From positions 248,001 through 312,000 of the forward strand of contig NZ_PDOF01000001.1 in the NCBI RefSeq assembly GCF_003226345.1: DNA of 64,000 nucleotides, written 5' to 3'. The notes under the pieces were generated by a model. The model saw only the letters and a program-made list of their open reading frames with translations. It was not told where the DNA came from and did not search any database. A program made the position numbers and the translations under genes. Positions 51,330-60,116 of the stretch are shown piece after piece (position 1 is the first letter of the stretch; each line of letters starts with the position of its first letter). Origin of the DNA: Alteribacter lacisalsi. Its GTDB lineage: Bacteria; Bacillota; Bacilli; Bacillales; Salisediminibacteriaceae.

Positions 51330-52109
51330 TTGAGCGAATACAACTATATTCAGGTTCAAAAAGAAGAGAAAATCGGTTACCTTACACTTCAGCATTCTCC
51401 GGCAAACGCTCTTTGCCAGCCAATCTTTGCAGAATTGAATGACGCCCTTGATCAGTTTGAGGGAGATCCTGAAGTAAAAGTGATTATCGTACACGGGGAA
51501 GGGCGCTTCTTTGCAGCAGGAGCCGATATTAAAGAGTTTACGACTGTCGAAAACGGTACCGAGTTTCAAAAAATGGCAGAAACCGGCCAGCGTGTGTTTG
51601 ACCGGATGGATGCTTTTTCAAAACCGATCATTGCCGCAATCCACGGTGCCGCACTTGGCGGCGGATTGGAACTGGCAATGGCCTGCCACATCCGTTTTGC
51701 AGGAGAAAAAACCAAGCTTGGTCTGCCTGAACTGCAGCTCGGCCTTGTACCTGGATTTGCCGGAACACAGCGTCTTCCTAAACTCGTAGGAAGATCCAAA
51801 GCAACTCAGATGCTTCTCACTTCAGACCCGGTTTCAGGCAGGGAAGCAGCTTCCATTGGCCTTGTTGACGCCGTATTCGAAGAGGACGCCGTTCTGGACG
51901 AAGCAAAAGGAATGGCAGAAAAGATCGCACTTAAAGGAGCGGTTGCTGTCCGCAATGCTCTCAGACTTCTTCATTACGCAGAAAATGTGGGAGAAGAAGG
52001 CGGAAAGATGGAAGCGGAGTGCTTCGGAGAAGTGTTTGAGTCCGAAGATGCAAAAGAAGGTATTGATGCCTTTATGAACAAACGCCAGCCAGTTTTTAAC
52101 GACCGCTGA
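51330..52109 (+). CDS. fadB: enoyl-CoA hydratase FadB
   Basis: 259-residue crotonase-family enzyme, likely hydrating trans-2-enoyl-CoA in beta-oxidation. The oxyanion-hole sequences are AAGADIKEF near residue 65 and HGAALGGGLELAMACH (split) near residue 105, with the catalytic Glu in LPELQLGLVPGFAGTQRL (split). The start is TTG at 51330 with GAAAGGAGTGACC upstream. It is followed by etfB-etfA, as in the B. subtilis operon fadB-etfB-etfA. An operon is likely. Confidence 0.93.
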   Translation: MSEYNYIQVQKEEKIGYLTLQHSPANALCQPIFAELNDALDQFEGDPEVKVIIVHGEGRFFAAGADIKEFTTVENGTEFQKMAETGQRVFDRMDAFSKPIIAAIHGAALGGGLELAMACHIRFAGEKTKLGLPELQLGLVPGFAGTQRLPKLVGRSKATQMLLTSDPVSGREAASIGLVDAVFEEDAVLDEAKGMAEKIALKGAVAVRNALRLLHYAENVGEEGGKMEAECFGEVFESEDAKEGIDAFMNKRQPVFNDR

Positions 52110-52196
52110 CTGACCGGTCGCTCTGCTGATTCACACCGCAATGGGTGAGGCCGGCAATACATTAAAATAAAGAACGATCTTTCGGGAGGGATAACG

Positions 52197-52967
52197 ATGA
52201 ACATTTACGTGATCTTAAAGCGTACGTTCGACACTGAAGAAAAAATCCAGATTTCCAATGGTCAGATTGAAGAAGACGGGGCGGAATTTATCATCAACCC
52301 GTATGACGAATATGCAATCGAAGAAGCGATTCAGCTTCGCGATGAACACGGCGGGGAAGTAACGCTTGTAACGGTTGGAGAAGAAGAAGCCGAGAAACAG
52401 CTGCGCACAGGCCTTGCTATGGGTGCGGATAAAGCTGTCCTGATTGACAATGAAGAAGTGGAAGACCGTGATCCGTACACCACTCAGGCTCTTCTTGCTG
52501 CTTACTTTGAAGACAAGGAAGCCGACATCATCCTTGGCGGAAACATTGCTGTTGACGGCGGATCCGGCCAGGTCGGCCCTCGTCTTGCCGAAAAGCTCGG
52601 CATCGTCCATGTAACTTCCATTGTTAAAATTGATATCGCTGACGGTAAAGCTACAATCGAGCGGGATGTAGAAGGAGATCAGGAAGTAGTTGAAGTGAGT
52701 CTTCCTGTACTTGTGACAGCCCAGCAGGGTCTGAACGAGCCGCGCTATCCATCGCTTCCGGGAATCATGAAAGCGAAGAAGAAGCCTCTTGAAACACTTG
52801 ATGCGGATGATCTTGACCTCGATGAAGACGAAGTAACCGGGAAAACGAAAACCGTTGACCGCTACCTTCCACCTGAAAAGCAGGCAGGAAAAGTGCTTGA
52901 AGGGGAAGTTGACGATCAGGTGAAAGAACTGGTTTCTTTACTGAAAAACGAAGCGAAAGTGATATAA
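52197..52967 (+). CDS. etfB: electron transfer flavoprotein beta subunit
   Basis: 256-residue ETF subunit carrying AMP and, with EtfA, FAD; it passes electrons from acyl-CoA dehydrogenases to the respiratory chain. It starts MNIYVILKRTFDTEEK and has NPYDEYAIEEAIQL near residue 36, GADKAVLI, and GGNIAVDGGSGQVGPRLAEKL (split). The Shine-Dalgarno sequence is GGGAGGGATAACG. Located in the fadB-etfB-etfA operon. Confidence 0.95.
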   Translation: MNIYVILKRTFDTEEKIQISNGQIEEDGAEFIINPYDEYAIEEAIQLRDEHGGEVTLVTVGEEEAEKQLRTGLAMGADKAVLIDNEEVEDRDPYTTQALLAAYFEDKEADIILGGNIAVDGGSGQVGPRLAEKLGIVHVTSIVKIDIADGKATIERDVEGDQEVVEVSLPVLVTAQQGLNEPRYPSLPGIMKAKKKPLETLDADDLDLDEDEVTGKTKTVDRYLPPEKQAGKVLEGEVDDQVKELVSLLKNEAKVI

Positions 52968-52985
52968 ACAGAGGAGGAACTGACG

Positions 52986-53963
52986 ATGACGAAAAAGATT
53001 TTAGCAGTAGGAGAGATCCGCGACGGTGAATTCCGTAACGTATCATATGAAGCTGTAGCAGCAGCAAAAGAGATTGCTTCCGGCGGAGAAGTTGTCGGCG
53101 TTCTGCTTGGTGAGAATGTAAGCGGTTTAGCCCAGGAACTGATTCAATACGGTGCCGATCGTGCCGTAGTGGTGGAAAGTGAAAAACTCTCCTCCTACAC
53201 ACCGGACGGCTATACTCAGGCTCTTCAAGCTGTAGTCGAGCAGGAAAACCCCGACGGCATGATTTTTGGACATACGTCGATCGGAAGAGACGCAGCACCG
53301 AAACTGGCTGCGCGCCTCGATTCAGGACTCGTATCGGATGCAACAGCCATTGAAGTTGCCGGGGAGGAAGTCATCTTTACCCGTCCAATTTATTCCGGTA
53401 AAGCATTTGAGAAGAAAGTCGTTTCCGGCGGCAAGATTTTCGCAACGATTCGTCCGAACAATATCGCACCTCTTGAAAAAGACGAGTCCCGTTCAGGAGA
53501 CGTGAGCGAAGTGACTGTCGATATTAAAGACATCCGTACGATCATTAAAGATGTGGTGCGCAACACAGCTACCGGTGTGGACCTTTCAGAGGCCAACATT
53601 ATCGTTGCAGGAGGACGGGGACTGAAGAGCGGTGATAACTTTAAGCTGCTTGATGAGCTTGCAGATGTCCTTGGTGCTGCGGTCGGTGCGTCCCGTGGTG
53701 CATGTGACGCAGAATACTGTGACTATGCGCTGCAGATTGGTCAGACTGGTAAAGTTGTTACACCTGATCTATACATTGCAGTCGGAATTTCCGGTGCAAT
53801 CCAGCACGTGGCCGGTATGTCCAACTCCAAAGTGATTGTAGCCATCAATAAGGATCCTGAAGCTGAAATCTTCAATATCGCGGATTACGGAATTGTAGGC
53901 GATTTGTTTGATATTGTACCGAAGCTGACGGAAGAATTTAAAAACGTAGTTGTAAAATCATAA
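52986..53963 (+). CDS. etfA: electron transfer flavoprotein alpha subunit
   Basis: 325-residue subunit binding FAD in its C-terminal domain. The FAD-binding region is seen as [33 protein letters not shown] (split; residues about 205-237) followed by [25 protein letters not shown] (split). The N-terminal domain matches the EtfB fold. 18 bp after etfB with GAGGAGGAACTG. Ends in a good terminator; in B. subtilis trxA follows next, but here a rhodopsin gene is inserted. Confidence 0.96.
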   Translation: MTKKILAVGEIRDGEFRNVSYEAVAAAKEIASGGEVVGVLLGENVSGLAQELIQYGADRAVVVESEKLSSYTPDGYTQALQAVVEQENPDGMIFGHTSIGRDAAPKLAARLDSGLVSDATAIEVAGEEVIFTRPIYSGKAFEKKVVSGGKIFATIRPNNIAPLEKDESRSGDVSEVTVDIKDIRTIIKDVVRNTATGVDLSEANIIVAGGRGLKSGDNFKLLDELADVLGAAVGASRGACDAEYCDYALQIGQTGKVVTPDLYIAVGISGAIQHVAGMSNSKVIVAINKDPEAEIFNIADYGIVGDLFDIVPKLTEEFKNVVVKS

Positions 53964-53970
53964 TTGTAAG

Positions 53971-54006
53971 GGTCCGGGTGCTGCGTGCAGCATCCGGATT
54001 TTTTTG
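53971..54006 (+). terminator. etfBA operon terminator
   Basis: TCCGGGTGCTG pairs with CAGCATCCGGA around CGTG, followed by seven T. It isolates the rhodopsin gene transcriptionally from etfA. Confidence 0.9.
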
Positions 54007-54212
54007 ATTCGGAGGCAAATTTGAACCATGCCGCCTCCGGGGAATTCGCCGGTGAGGGTTCTGTGAGGGTATCCGCGATTACCTGATTTTATCCTCTGAA
54101 ATTCTGGTGTATCCAGGATCCTATCCCCGCCAGCTTCCTCACAGTTGAAAACTCCAGCTCCAAAAGCATTCCGTCCCCCCTCCAGAGAATATATTGGGCC
54201 TCTCTATGGCAG

Positions 54213-54229
54213 ACTATGGAAATCATAGT
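54213..54229. promoter_or_regulatory. hairpin before rhodopsin Shine-Dalgarno
   Basis: ACTATG and CATAGT are inverted repeats around GAAAT, four bases ahead of the AAGGAG at 54233-54238. No clear sigma-A or sigma-B promoter is found in 54007-54246; TATATT at 54191-54196 is a weak -10 candidate. Confidence 0.35.
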
Positions 54230-54246
54230 GTGAAGGAGCTGTCTGA

Positions 54247-55101
54247 ATGTCAATCGCTTCCCAGCCAGGAATCAACTTTGAAAATCTGTTCACCTACACG
54301 CCAATGCAGCATGATATTGTATCCCACGTGCTTACCCTCGGGTTCGTGGCCCATGCCGCTGGACTCGTATATTTTGCCTTTGCCCAGAAGGATATCCACC
54401 CAAAGCTCAGGACGGCAACGATTTTTTCCTGTTTCATTATGGCCGCCGCCGCCCTGAATCTGTTCAGGCAGTTTTCATCCTGGAATGATGCATTCAACTG
54501 GACCGGCTCCTACTACGAAATCGAGCAGACTTTTTCAAATGGCTTCAGATACTTTAACTGGTTTATTACCCTGCCGCTGCTTTTAACACAGCCCATGTTT
54601 GTTTTTGGCATCAGGGGGAAAACCTTTGTCAGAAATACAATCATTTTCGTAGCAGCTAGCATCATCATGGTCTGGACCGGTTATATCGGCCAGATGCACG
54701 AGGTTACATCCTCGTTTCAGTACTGGTTCTGGTTTATGGCCGGTTCGATCGCCTATATACCCATCCTCTGGCTTCTGTATGAGGTTTACTTTGTTCAGCG
54801 GGATCAGGTTCCGGTTCATGTTGTACCAATGGTCAGAAAGCTTTTCTTTTTTCAGGTGCTTTCCTGGACAGTCTATCTCGCAGCCTATCTGATGCCTGTG
54901 TTTTCCTTTTCGGCGGATGGGGCTGTTGTAAGGCATATCCTCTACACAATCGCAGATATTTTCTCGAAGCTCATATACGGTGTCTGGCTTTCCTATATCG
55001 CACTGAAAATCAGTGCACATAAAGGATACCAGCCTGCTAAGGATAAACTCGGCGCTGTTTCTACAGGTTCAGGAGAAAAGGAAAAGACTTCGACGTCATA
55101 A
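54247..55101 (+). CDS. NTQ-motif microbial rhodopsin, putative light-driven chloride pump
   Basis: 284-residue seven-helix retinal protein. The Schiff-base Lys241 lies in helix G (YTIADIFSKLIYGV) four residues after Asp237. In helix C the segment GFRYFNWFITLPLLLTQ has Arg101, then Asn104, Thr108 and Gln115, the positions Asp85, Thr89 and Asp96 of bacteriorhodopsin. This NTQ motif marks the chloride-pumping branch (NM-R3 type) of the clade that also holds sodium pump KR2 (NDQ). TGYIGQMHEV and the helix A/B region HVLTLGFVAHAAGLVYF also match that clade, and the Asn104-Lys241 spacing of 137 equals that remembered for NM-R3. AAGGAG precedes the ATG. Neighbours are etfA and trxA; no retinal or carotenoid gene is in the window. 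Pump activity is an inference. Confidence 0.9.
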   Translation: MSIASQPGINFENLFTYTPMQHDIVSHVLTLGFVAHAAGLVYFAFAQKDIHPKLRTATIFSCFIMAAAALNLFRQFSSWNDAFNWTGSYYEIEQTFSNGFRYFNWFITLPLLLTQPMFVFGIRGKTFVRNTIIFVAASIIMVWTGYIGQMHEVTSSFQYWFWFMAGSIAYIPILWLLYEVYFVQRDQVPVHVVPMVRKLFFFQVLSWTVYLAAYLMPVFSFSADGAVVRHILYTIADIFSKLIYGVWLSYIALKISAHKGYQPAKDKLGAVSTGSGEKEKTSTS

Positions 55102-55196
55102 CAGGCATATGTTTTGCACGGAACGGCCGCCTTCCGATAAAATAACAATTGGCACGCTTGAAAAGCGCGCAATCGCAACATTGTTCCAAATAATGA

Positions 55197-55202
55197 TATA
55201 CT
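55197..55202 (+). promoter_or_regulatory. trxA extended -10 promoter element
   Basis: TGATATACT (TG then TATACT at 55197-55202) 40 bp before the trxA start. The -35 is poor, so the extended -10 is probably decisive. Confidence 0.5.
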
Positions 55203-55241
55203 AAACGGGAGATAATACCCTTTTGAAGGAGGAATTTGATT

Positions 55242-55556
55242 ATGGCTATTAAAAACGCAACTGATCAGGATTTCGCACAGGAAGTAAGTGACGGACTTGT
55301 ACTCGCAGATTTCTGGGCACCTTGGTGCGGCCCTTGTAAAATGATCGCTCCGGTACTTGAGGAACTTGACGCGGAGATGGGCGACAAAGCAAAAATTGTC
55401 AAAATCGATGTGGATGAGAACCAGGAAACTGCAAGCCAGTACGGTGTCATGAGCATTCCGACACTGCTCGTATTCAAAAATGGTGAAAAAGTGGACCAGG
55501 TTGTTGGTTTCCAGCCGAAGGAAGCTCTCGCTGAACTGCTGAACAAACACGCATAA
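55242..55556 (+). CDS. trxA: thioredoxin
   Basis: 104-residue general protein disulfide reductase. Active site WCGPC with Cys29 and Cys32, then the cis-Pro in [11 protein letters not shown]. The ATG at 55242 ([11 protein letters not shown]) has AAGGAGG at 55227-55233; a TTG two codons earlier is not needed. In B. subtilis trxA follows etfA directly and is essential. A strong terminator follows. Confidence 0.97.
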   Translation: MAIKNATDQDFAQEVSDGLVLADFWAPWCGPCKMIAPVLEELDAEMGDKAKIVKIDVDENQETASQYGVMSIPTLLVFKNGEKVDQVVGFQPKEALAELLNKHA

Positions 55557-55559
55557 TAA

Positions 55560-55604
55560 AAAGAACTGTCCGGCCGCAAGGTGCCGGACAGTTTTCTTTT
55601 TCTT
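55560..55604 (+). terminator. trxA terminator
   Basis: AACTGTCCGGC pairs with GCCGGACAGTT around CGCAAGGT, then TTCTTTTTCTT. Confidence 0.9.
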
Positions 55605-55649
55605 AAGCCTTCCAATCTTATCAATAGCTGTTTTCGGATAGCTTGTTGT

Positions 55650-55745
55650 TTGTCGTATATTTTGATATGGAGCGTATGGCGGTGACTTTTGCTGAAAGCG
55701 TCCGCCTGGAGCGTAATAAACAACAATCTTTACGAAAAGAGCGTA
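55650..55745. repeat. truncated MITE-like repeat copy
   Basis: It has only the end part of the family: GAAAGCGTCCGCCTGGAGCG and then CAACAATCTTTACGAAAAGAGC. The latter is the exact inverse of most of the left terminus of the 14060 copy (CTCTTTTCGTAAAGATTGTTG). A short GGCGGTGACTTTTGCTG precedes it, so the central part is deleted. Confidence 0.65.
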
Positions 55746-55841
55746 ATCAATTGACTGGCCGGGACCGCTCTGTTTTTCCGCTGTCTTCCGCTGTGATATT
55801 ATAGAAAGACGAACATACAATCGGGTGGTGGGCGAACAACG

Positions 55842-57626
55842 ATGGATACCCTGAAAAATAAATTATCACTGCTTCCGGACGACCCCGGATGCTATCTTAT
55901 GAAAAATAAACACGGCACCATTATTTATGTCGGTAAGGCGAAAGTGCTGAAGAACCGGGTCCGGTCTTATTTTTCCGGCTCCCATGACTTAAAAACACAG
56001 CGGCTCGTTTCTGAAATCCGCGATTTCGAATATATTGTCACCTCATCCAATGTGGAAGCTCTTGTGCTCGAGCAGAACCTCATCAAAAAATACGAACCGC
56101 GATACAACGTGCTTCTGAAAGACGATAAACATTATCCTTATCTTAAAATTACGAGGGAGGAACACCCACGGCTTATTACTACCCGCAAAGTAAAAAAAGA
56201 CGGCGGGAAGTACTTCGGCCCTTATCCAAATGCCTTTGCAGCAAATGAGACAAAAAAGCTGCTCGACAAGATCTATCCGCTTCGGAAATGCCGTACGCTC
56301 CCCGACCGGGTGTGTCTTTATTATCACATCGGCCAGTGTCTTGCACCCTGTGAGTTTGAGGTGACCCCTGAAAAAAACAAGGAACTTGTGACCGAGATTA
56401 CCCGTTTCCTGAACGGGGGCCACAAGGAAATTAAAAAGGAACTCACAGAAAAAATGGAGAAGGCCGCAGAAGAACTGAACTTTGAACGGGCCAAGGAACT
56501 TCGTGATCAGGTGCAGCATATTGAAGCGGTGATGGAAAAGCAGAAAATGGCCCTCACCGACCTGGTGGACAGAGATGTCTTTGGAATCAGCTATGATAAA
56601 GGCTGGATGTGTGTCCAGGTCTTCTTCGTACGCCAGGGGAAACTGATTGAACGTGATGTGAGCATGTTTCCTATGTACCAGGAAGTGGCGGACGATTTCT
56701 ATACATTCATCGGCCAGTTTTATGACGACCCGCAGCATAAAAAACCTAATGAAATCTTCGTCCCGGAAGAGGCGGATGAAAATCTGGTCAGCGAATTTCT
56801 CGGTGTGAAAGCATTCAAGCCGAAAAAAGGCCAGAAACGGGAACTGGTCAACCTTGCCGGTAAGAACGCCTCCATAGCACTGAAAGAGAAATTCAACCTT
56901 ATTGAACGTGACGAGAAAAAGACGATCGTGGCTGTTGATGAGCTGGGCAAAGCGCTTCAGATCGACACGCCACACCGTATAGAAGCGTTTGACAACTCCA
57001 ATATCCAAGGTGTGGATCCTGTGTCGGCCATGGTTTCATTTCTCGATGGCAAGCCGGATAAAAAGAGCTACCGGAAGTATAAAATCAAATCGGTCGAGGG
57101 GCCGGATGATTATGAGTCCATGCGCGAGGTCGTGCGGCGCAGGTACTTCAGGCTGCTGAAGGAAGAACAGCCGCTTCCGGATCTGATTGTCATTGACGGC
57201 GGGAAGGGACAGATTTCAGCTGCACAGAGCATCCTCGAAGACGAACTCGGTCTTGCCATTCCTGTGTGCGGTCTCGTTAAGGACGATAAACACCGCACGT
57301 CCCAGCTGATGATCGGAGATCCGCCAAGGGTAGTGCCCCTGAAGAAAACGAGCGAGGAGTTTTACCTTCTTCAGCGCATTCAGGATGAAGTGCACCGCTT
57401 TGCCATCTCTTTTCACAGGAATGTCCGGAAAAAAGGGATGTTTACTTCTGTGCTTGATGAGGTAGAAGGAATAGGAGAGAAGCGGAAGAAAGCCCTTCTC
57501 AGACATTTCGGGTCCGTAAAACGGATCAAAGAGGCGTCTGAAGAAGATTTCCGTAATGCAGGACTTCCGGCAGGTGTGGCTGAAAACCTGAGAAAGAAGC
57601 TGGATGACAACGAGAAAAAAACATAA
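55842..57626 (+). CDS. uvrC: UvrABC system protein C
   Basis: 594-residue excision nuclease that makes the 3' and 5' incisions in nucleotide excision repair. Domains in order: GIY-YIG endonuclease at residues 14-93 ([18 protein letters not shown], split), a Cys-rich region ([14 protein letters not shown]-type, [15 protein letters not shown]), a UVR/UvrB-binding motif near residue 203 ([22 protein letters not shown], split), the RNase H-like nuclease ([17 protein letters not shown]) and a C-terminal helix-hairpin-helix ([16 protein letters not shown]). It follows trxA as in B. subtilis. Confidence 0.96.
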   Translation: MDTLKNKLSLLPDDPGCYLMKNKHGTIIYVGKAKVLKNRVRSYFSGSHDLKTQRLVSEIRDFEYIVTSSNVEALVLEQNLIKKYEPRYNVLLKDDKHYPYLKITREEHPRLITTRKVKKDGGKYFGPYPNAFAANETKKLLDKIYPLRKCRTLPDRVCLYYHIGQCLAPCEFEVTPEKNKELVTEITRFLNGGHKEIKKELTEKMEKAAEELNFERAKELRDQVQHIEAVMEKQKMALTDLVDRDVFGISYDKGWMCVQVFFVRQGKLIERDVSMFPMYQEVADDFYTFIGQFYDDPQHKKPNEIFVPEEADENLVSEFLGVKAFKPKKGQKRELVNLAGKNASIALKEKFNLIERDEKKTIVAVDELGKALQIDTPHRIEAFDNSNIQGVDPVSAMVSFLDGKPDKKSYRKYKIKSVEGPDDYESMREVVRRRYFRLLKEEQPLPDLIVIDGGKGQISAAQSILEDELGLAIPVCGLVKDDKHRTSQLMIGDPPRVVPLKKTSEEFYLLQRIQDEVHRFAISFHRNVRKKGMFTSVLDEVEGIGEKRKKALLRHFGSVKRIKEASEEDFRNAGLPAGVAENLRKKLDDNEKKT

Positions 57627-57636
57627 AAATCAGCTG

Positions 57637-57665
57637 TTGCGATCAGTCACGATGTCTGATAAACT
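57637..57665 (+). promoter_or_regulatory. lysC promoter
   Basis: TTGCGA (57637-57642), 17-bp spacer, TAAACT (57660-57665) with an extended TGA element, directly before the lysine riboswitch. Confidence 0.7.
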
Positions 57666-57689
57666 CGTAAACAGTTGAATATCAGCTTC

Positions 57690-57947
57690 AGCCAATGAAG
57701 TGACTGATAGAGGAGCGGACGTGAAGAGTACAGCAGAGGAGGGGATTGAGCCCCTTTGATTCTGCTCGAAAGGAACGCCCGCCGAAGTAAAGAAACAGCT
57801 CAATCGTTTTTTTACTGGATCTGTGTTTAAGAAATACAGAGCTGTCATACAACGATTTGTTGTGTGGAGAACTATCTCACCGGGCGACACGTGTAAATAT
57901 CGTAGTCGATACGGCAGTGGGATTGTGATCCTGCTGCCGTTTTTTTG
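57690..57947 (+). ncRNA. lysine riboswitch (L box)
   Basis: The aptamer core is recognised by AGAGGAGCGGACGTGAAGAGTA (split at its bulges), a hairpin GGAGGGGATTGAGCCCCTT, and GAAAGGAACGCCCGCCGAAG, which are the conserved L-box segments. The terminator ACGGCAG/CTGCCGT with seven T ends at 57947, 107 bp before lysC. Lysine would stabilise the terminator and stop lysC transcription. Confidence 0.92.
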
Positions 57948-58053
57948 TTTTTATGCCGTCACCTGCGTGCCGGAAGCCTGGCTTTCGCACCGGTTAGACA
58001 GATAAATGGTGCAGATATGTCTTCATGTGGAAAATTCAGAGGAGGCGTTTTGA

Positions 58054-59286
58054 TTGGCAACAGTAGTACAGAAGTTTGGCGGTACATCGGTGGCAGATGC
58101 GGCAAAGATTACCCGTGCAGCCGGACGGGTAAAAAAGGCACGAGATGAAGGGTATAGCGTTGTGACCGTCGTATCGGCCATGGGGAAATCAACAGATACA
58201 CTCGTGGATCTTGCCAGGGAACTCAGCGATAATCCAGACAAGCGGGAACTGGATATGCTTATGAGCACCGGGGAACAGGTCACCATTTCCCTCATGGTTA
58301 TGGCCCTTAAGGAACTGGGCATCGATGCTGTTTCACTGACCGGCTGGCAGGCGGGGATCCGTACAGAGGCCGTTCACCAGAATGCACGTATAACAGATAT
58401 CGAAACAGATGTGATTGAGTCTCACCTGAAAGAAGGAAGAGTCGTCATCGTTGCCGGATTTCAGGGGATGACACCTGAAGGCGAAATTACTACACTCGGA
58501 CGGGGCGGTTCAGATACTACCGCCGTGGCACTTGCTGCTGCCCTTAAAGCAGAGAGCTGTTCAATTTTTACGGATGTAACCGGGGTGTATACGTCAGATC
58601 CGCGGGTAGTAAAAGAAGCACGCCAGTTGAGCAGTATCTCGTATGATGAAATGCTGGAACTGGCCAATCTGGGAGCAGGTGTTCTCCATCCAAGAGCAGT
58701 TGAATTTGCTAAAAACTATCAGGTTCCCTTAGTGGTAAAATCCAGCATGGTAGAAAAAGAAGGAACGATTGTGGAGGAGGAAGCATCGATGGAACAAAAT
58801 CTCATGGTACGGGGGCTTGCTTTTGAAAGTGCTGTTACGAAAGTGACAGTGGAAGGAATGCCCAATGAGAACGATACGCTGTCAAACCTGTTTTCAGCTC
58901 TTGCCGAATCAGGAATTAACGTGGATATTATCATTCAGCAGGTAACTGAAAACGGACGGATCAACGTCGCGTTTTCTATCCATACACAGGCGCTTAAGGA
59001 TACCCTTGCCGCTGTGGAAAGCCGGCGGGAGGAACTTCAGTATACGAATGTCCGCCACTTTGACCGCCTTGCAAAAGTGTCGATTGTCGGTTCCGGTATG
59101 ATTTCCAATCCCGGCGTAGCAGCAGACATGTTCCGCGTCCTATCCAGGCAGGACGTGCGGGTGCAGATGGTATCCACATCCGAAATTAAAGTTTCTGCTG
59201 TGGTGGAAGAGGAAAAAATGGTCCGTGCTGTTGAAGCCCTTCACACCTTCTTTGAGCTGGACCAGCGTGTAGAACTGAACGTCTAG
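58054..59286 (+). CDS. lysC: aspartokinase II (LysC), alpha subunit
   Basis: 410-residue aspartate kinase, first step of the lysine, threonine, methionine and diaminopimelate pathways. It begins VVQKFGGTSVADA; the catalytic domain has TLGRGGSDTTAVALAAAL (split) near residue 152 and TDVTGVYTSDPR. Two C-terminal ACT domains (from residue 260) bind lysine. TTG start at 58054 after GAGGAGGCGTTT. It is controlled by the lysine riboswitch. Confidence 0.96.
   Translation: MATVVQKFGGTSVADAAKITRAAGRVKKARDEGYSVVTVVSAMGKSTDTLVDLARELSDNPDKRELDMLMSTGEQVTISLMVMALKELGIDAVSLTGWQAGIRTEAVHQNARITDIETDVIESHLKEGRVVIVAGFQGMTPEGEITTLGRGGSDTTAVALAAALKAESCSIFTDVTGVYTSDPRVVKEARQLSSISYDEMLELANLGAGVLHPRAVEFAKNYQVPLVVKSSMVEKEGTIVEEEASMEQNLMVRGLAFESAVTKVTVEGMPNENDTLSNLFSALAESGINVDIIIQQVTENGRINVAFSIHTQALKDTLAAVESRREELQYTNVRHFDRLAKVSIVGSGMISNPGVAADMFRVLSRQDVRVQMVSTSEIKVSAVVEEEKMVRAVEALHTFFELDQRVELNV
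58789..59286 (+). CDS. lysC: internal translation start: LysC beta subunit
   Basis: In-frame ATG at codon 246 of lysC is preceded by GGAGGAGG at 58773-58780, eight bases away. Translation from here gives a 165-residue protein with only the ACT regulatory domains. B. subtilis lysC makes its beta subunit from an in-frame start at the corresponding codon, so this is expected to be real. Confidence 0.8.
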   Translation: MEQNLMVRGLAFESAVTKVTVEGMPNENDTLSNLFSALAESGINVDIIIQQVTENGRINVAFSIHTQALKDTLAAVESRREELQYTNVRHFDRLAKVSIVGSGMISNPGVAADMFRVLSRQDVRVQMVSTSEIKVSAVVEEEKMVRAVEALHTFFELDQRVELNV

Positions 59287-59305
59287 GATGAAAACAGCTG
59301 TAAAT

Positions 59306-59354
59306 AAAGAAAGTCCCGCAGAGGCTCAGCTGCCTCGGCGGGATTTCTTTTTAT
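59306..59354. terminator. bidirectional terminator of lysC and yslB
   Basis: GAAAGTCCCGC pairs with GCGGGATTTC around an 18-nt loop, with a T-run on the right. It overlaps the end of yslB on the other strand. Confidence 0.75.
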
Positions 59355-59838
59355 CTGCTTTTCTGCTTAGATTTTCAGGAGGATCAACCGGGTCTTTTTT
59401 GTCCCAGCGGACCGTAATTTCATATGTCAGCGGCTTATGCTTCTGGATTTCATACGCGGCTTCGGTAAGAGACCCGGTGCGGGTTTGTATTTGTTCAGCA
59501 AGAAAACCGCACTCTAAGGATACATAGCTGCGCTCCGGTGTATGCCGGGTGCCGGTGAGTTCGTAAATTTGCTGCTGCTTTTTTTCCTTAACGAGCTTGA
59601 GAACGCCCCACTGTGCTTTATAAAAGAATGAAGCTGTCTCCTCAACGGTCGAAAGCGTATGTTTTCGGGCGAGTGCTTTACCGCCCCAGTAAAGGATTGA
59701 TTCCTCGTGGTCACCAAGCAGTTCCGGGATCAGGTCGTTTCGGATAAGATCGAGGCTGAAATCCGGATCCGGAAGCACGGCTTCTGAGGAGTCGCTGTTT
59801 TCTATTTTCTGTTCGTACTTCACATCCTGTTCAGACAT
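59326..59838 (-). CDS. yslB: YslB family protein (DUF2507)
   Basis: 170-residue soluble protein. The family V4R/DUF2507 region runs from about residue 28 (LDLIRNDLIPELLGDHEESILYWGGKALARKH, split) through RSYVSLECGFLAEQIQ. The function is unknown, though it follows lysC and precedes sdhC in B. subtilis. Here it is on the opposite strand with its terminator facing lysC. The last 20 residues are Lys- and Arg-rich. Confidence 0.88.
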   Translation of the reverse strand: MSEQDVKYEQKIENSDSSEAVLPDPDFSLDLIRNDLIPELLGDHEESILYWGGKALARKHTLSTVEETASFFYKAQWGVLKLVKEKKQQQIYELTGTRHTPERSYVSLECGFLAEQIQTRTGSLTEAAYEIQKHKPLTYEITVRWDKKDPVDPPENLSRKADKKKSRRGS

Positions 59839-60116
59839 TGCTGTCGCCTTCTTTCTATACCAGTTCTAACGGTTTATGCATCTGCGGCCGGCAGGTACTG
59901 AAGCCGGATTGATGTCTGCTTACATCTTATCACATGTTGATTTACGCAGGATAAGAATTTCGGCCCTTTTTTCCTGATCAGCACGGAACTTTTCGATCTT
60001 ACGGCCGTATAAAGAAAAACGTTATCCTCTAAAGTGGAAAAAGTTGAAGAAATTTCATAGAAACCCCTGAAGTTAAGTGATATACTAAGTCGCGAAGAAA
60101 AATGGAGGTATGGCAG

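Noticed and set aside
54020-54090. Possible sigma-B promoter (GGGTAT) before the rhodopsin gene
   Set aside because: No GTTT-type -35 at the required 12-15 bp spacing.
54194-54457. ORF overlapping the rhodopsin start in another frame (87 residues)
   Set aside because: It is a shadow frame; the rhodopsin frame has the Shine-Dalgarno sequence and the full family sequence.
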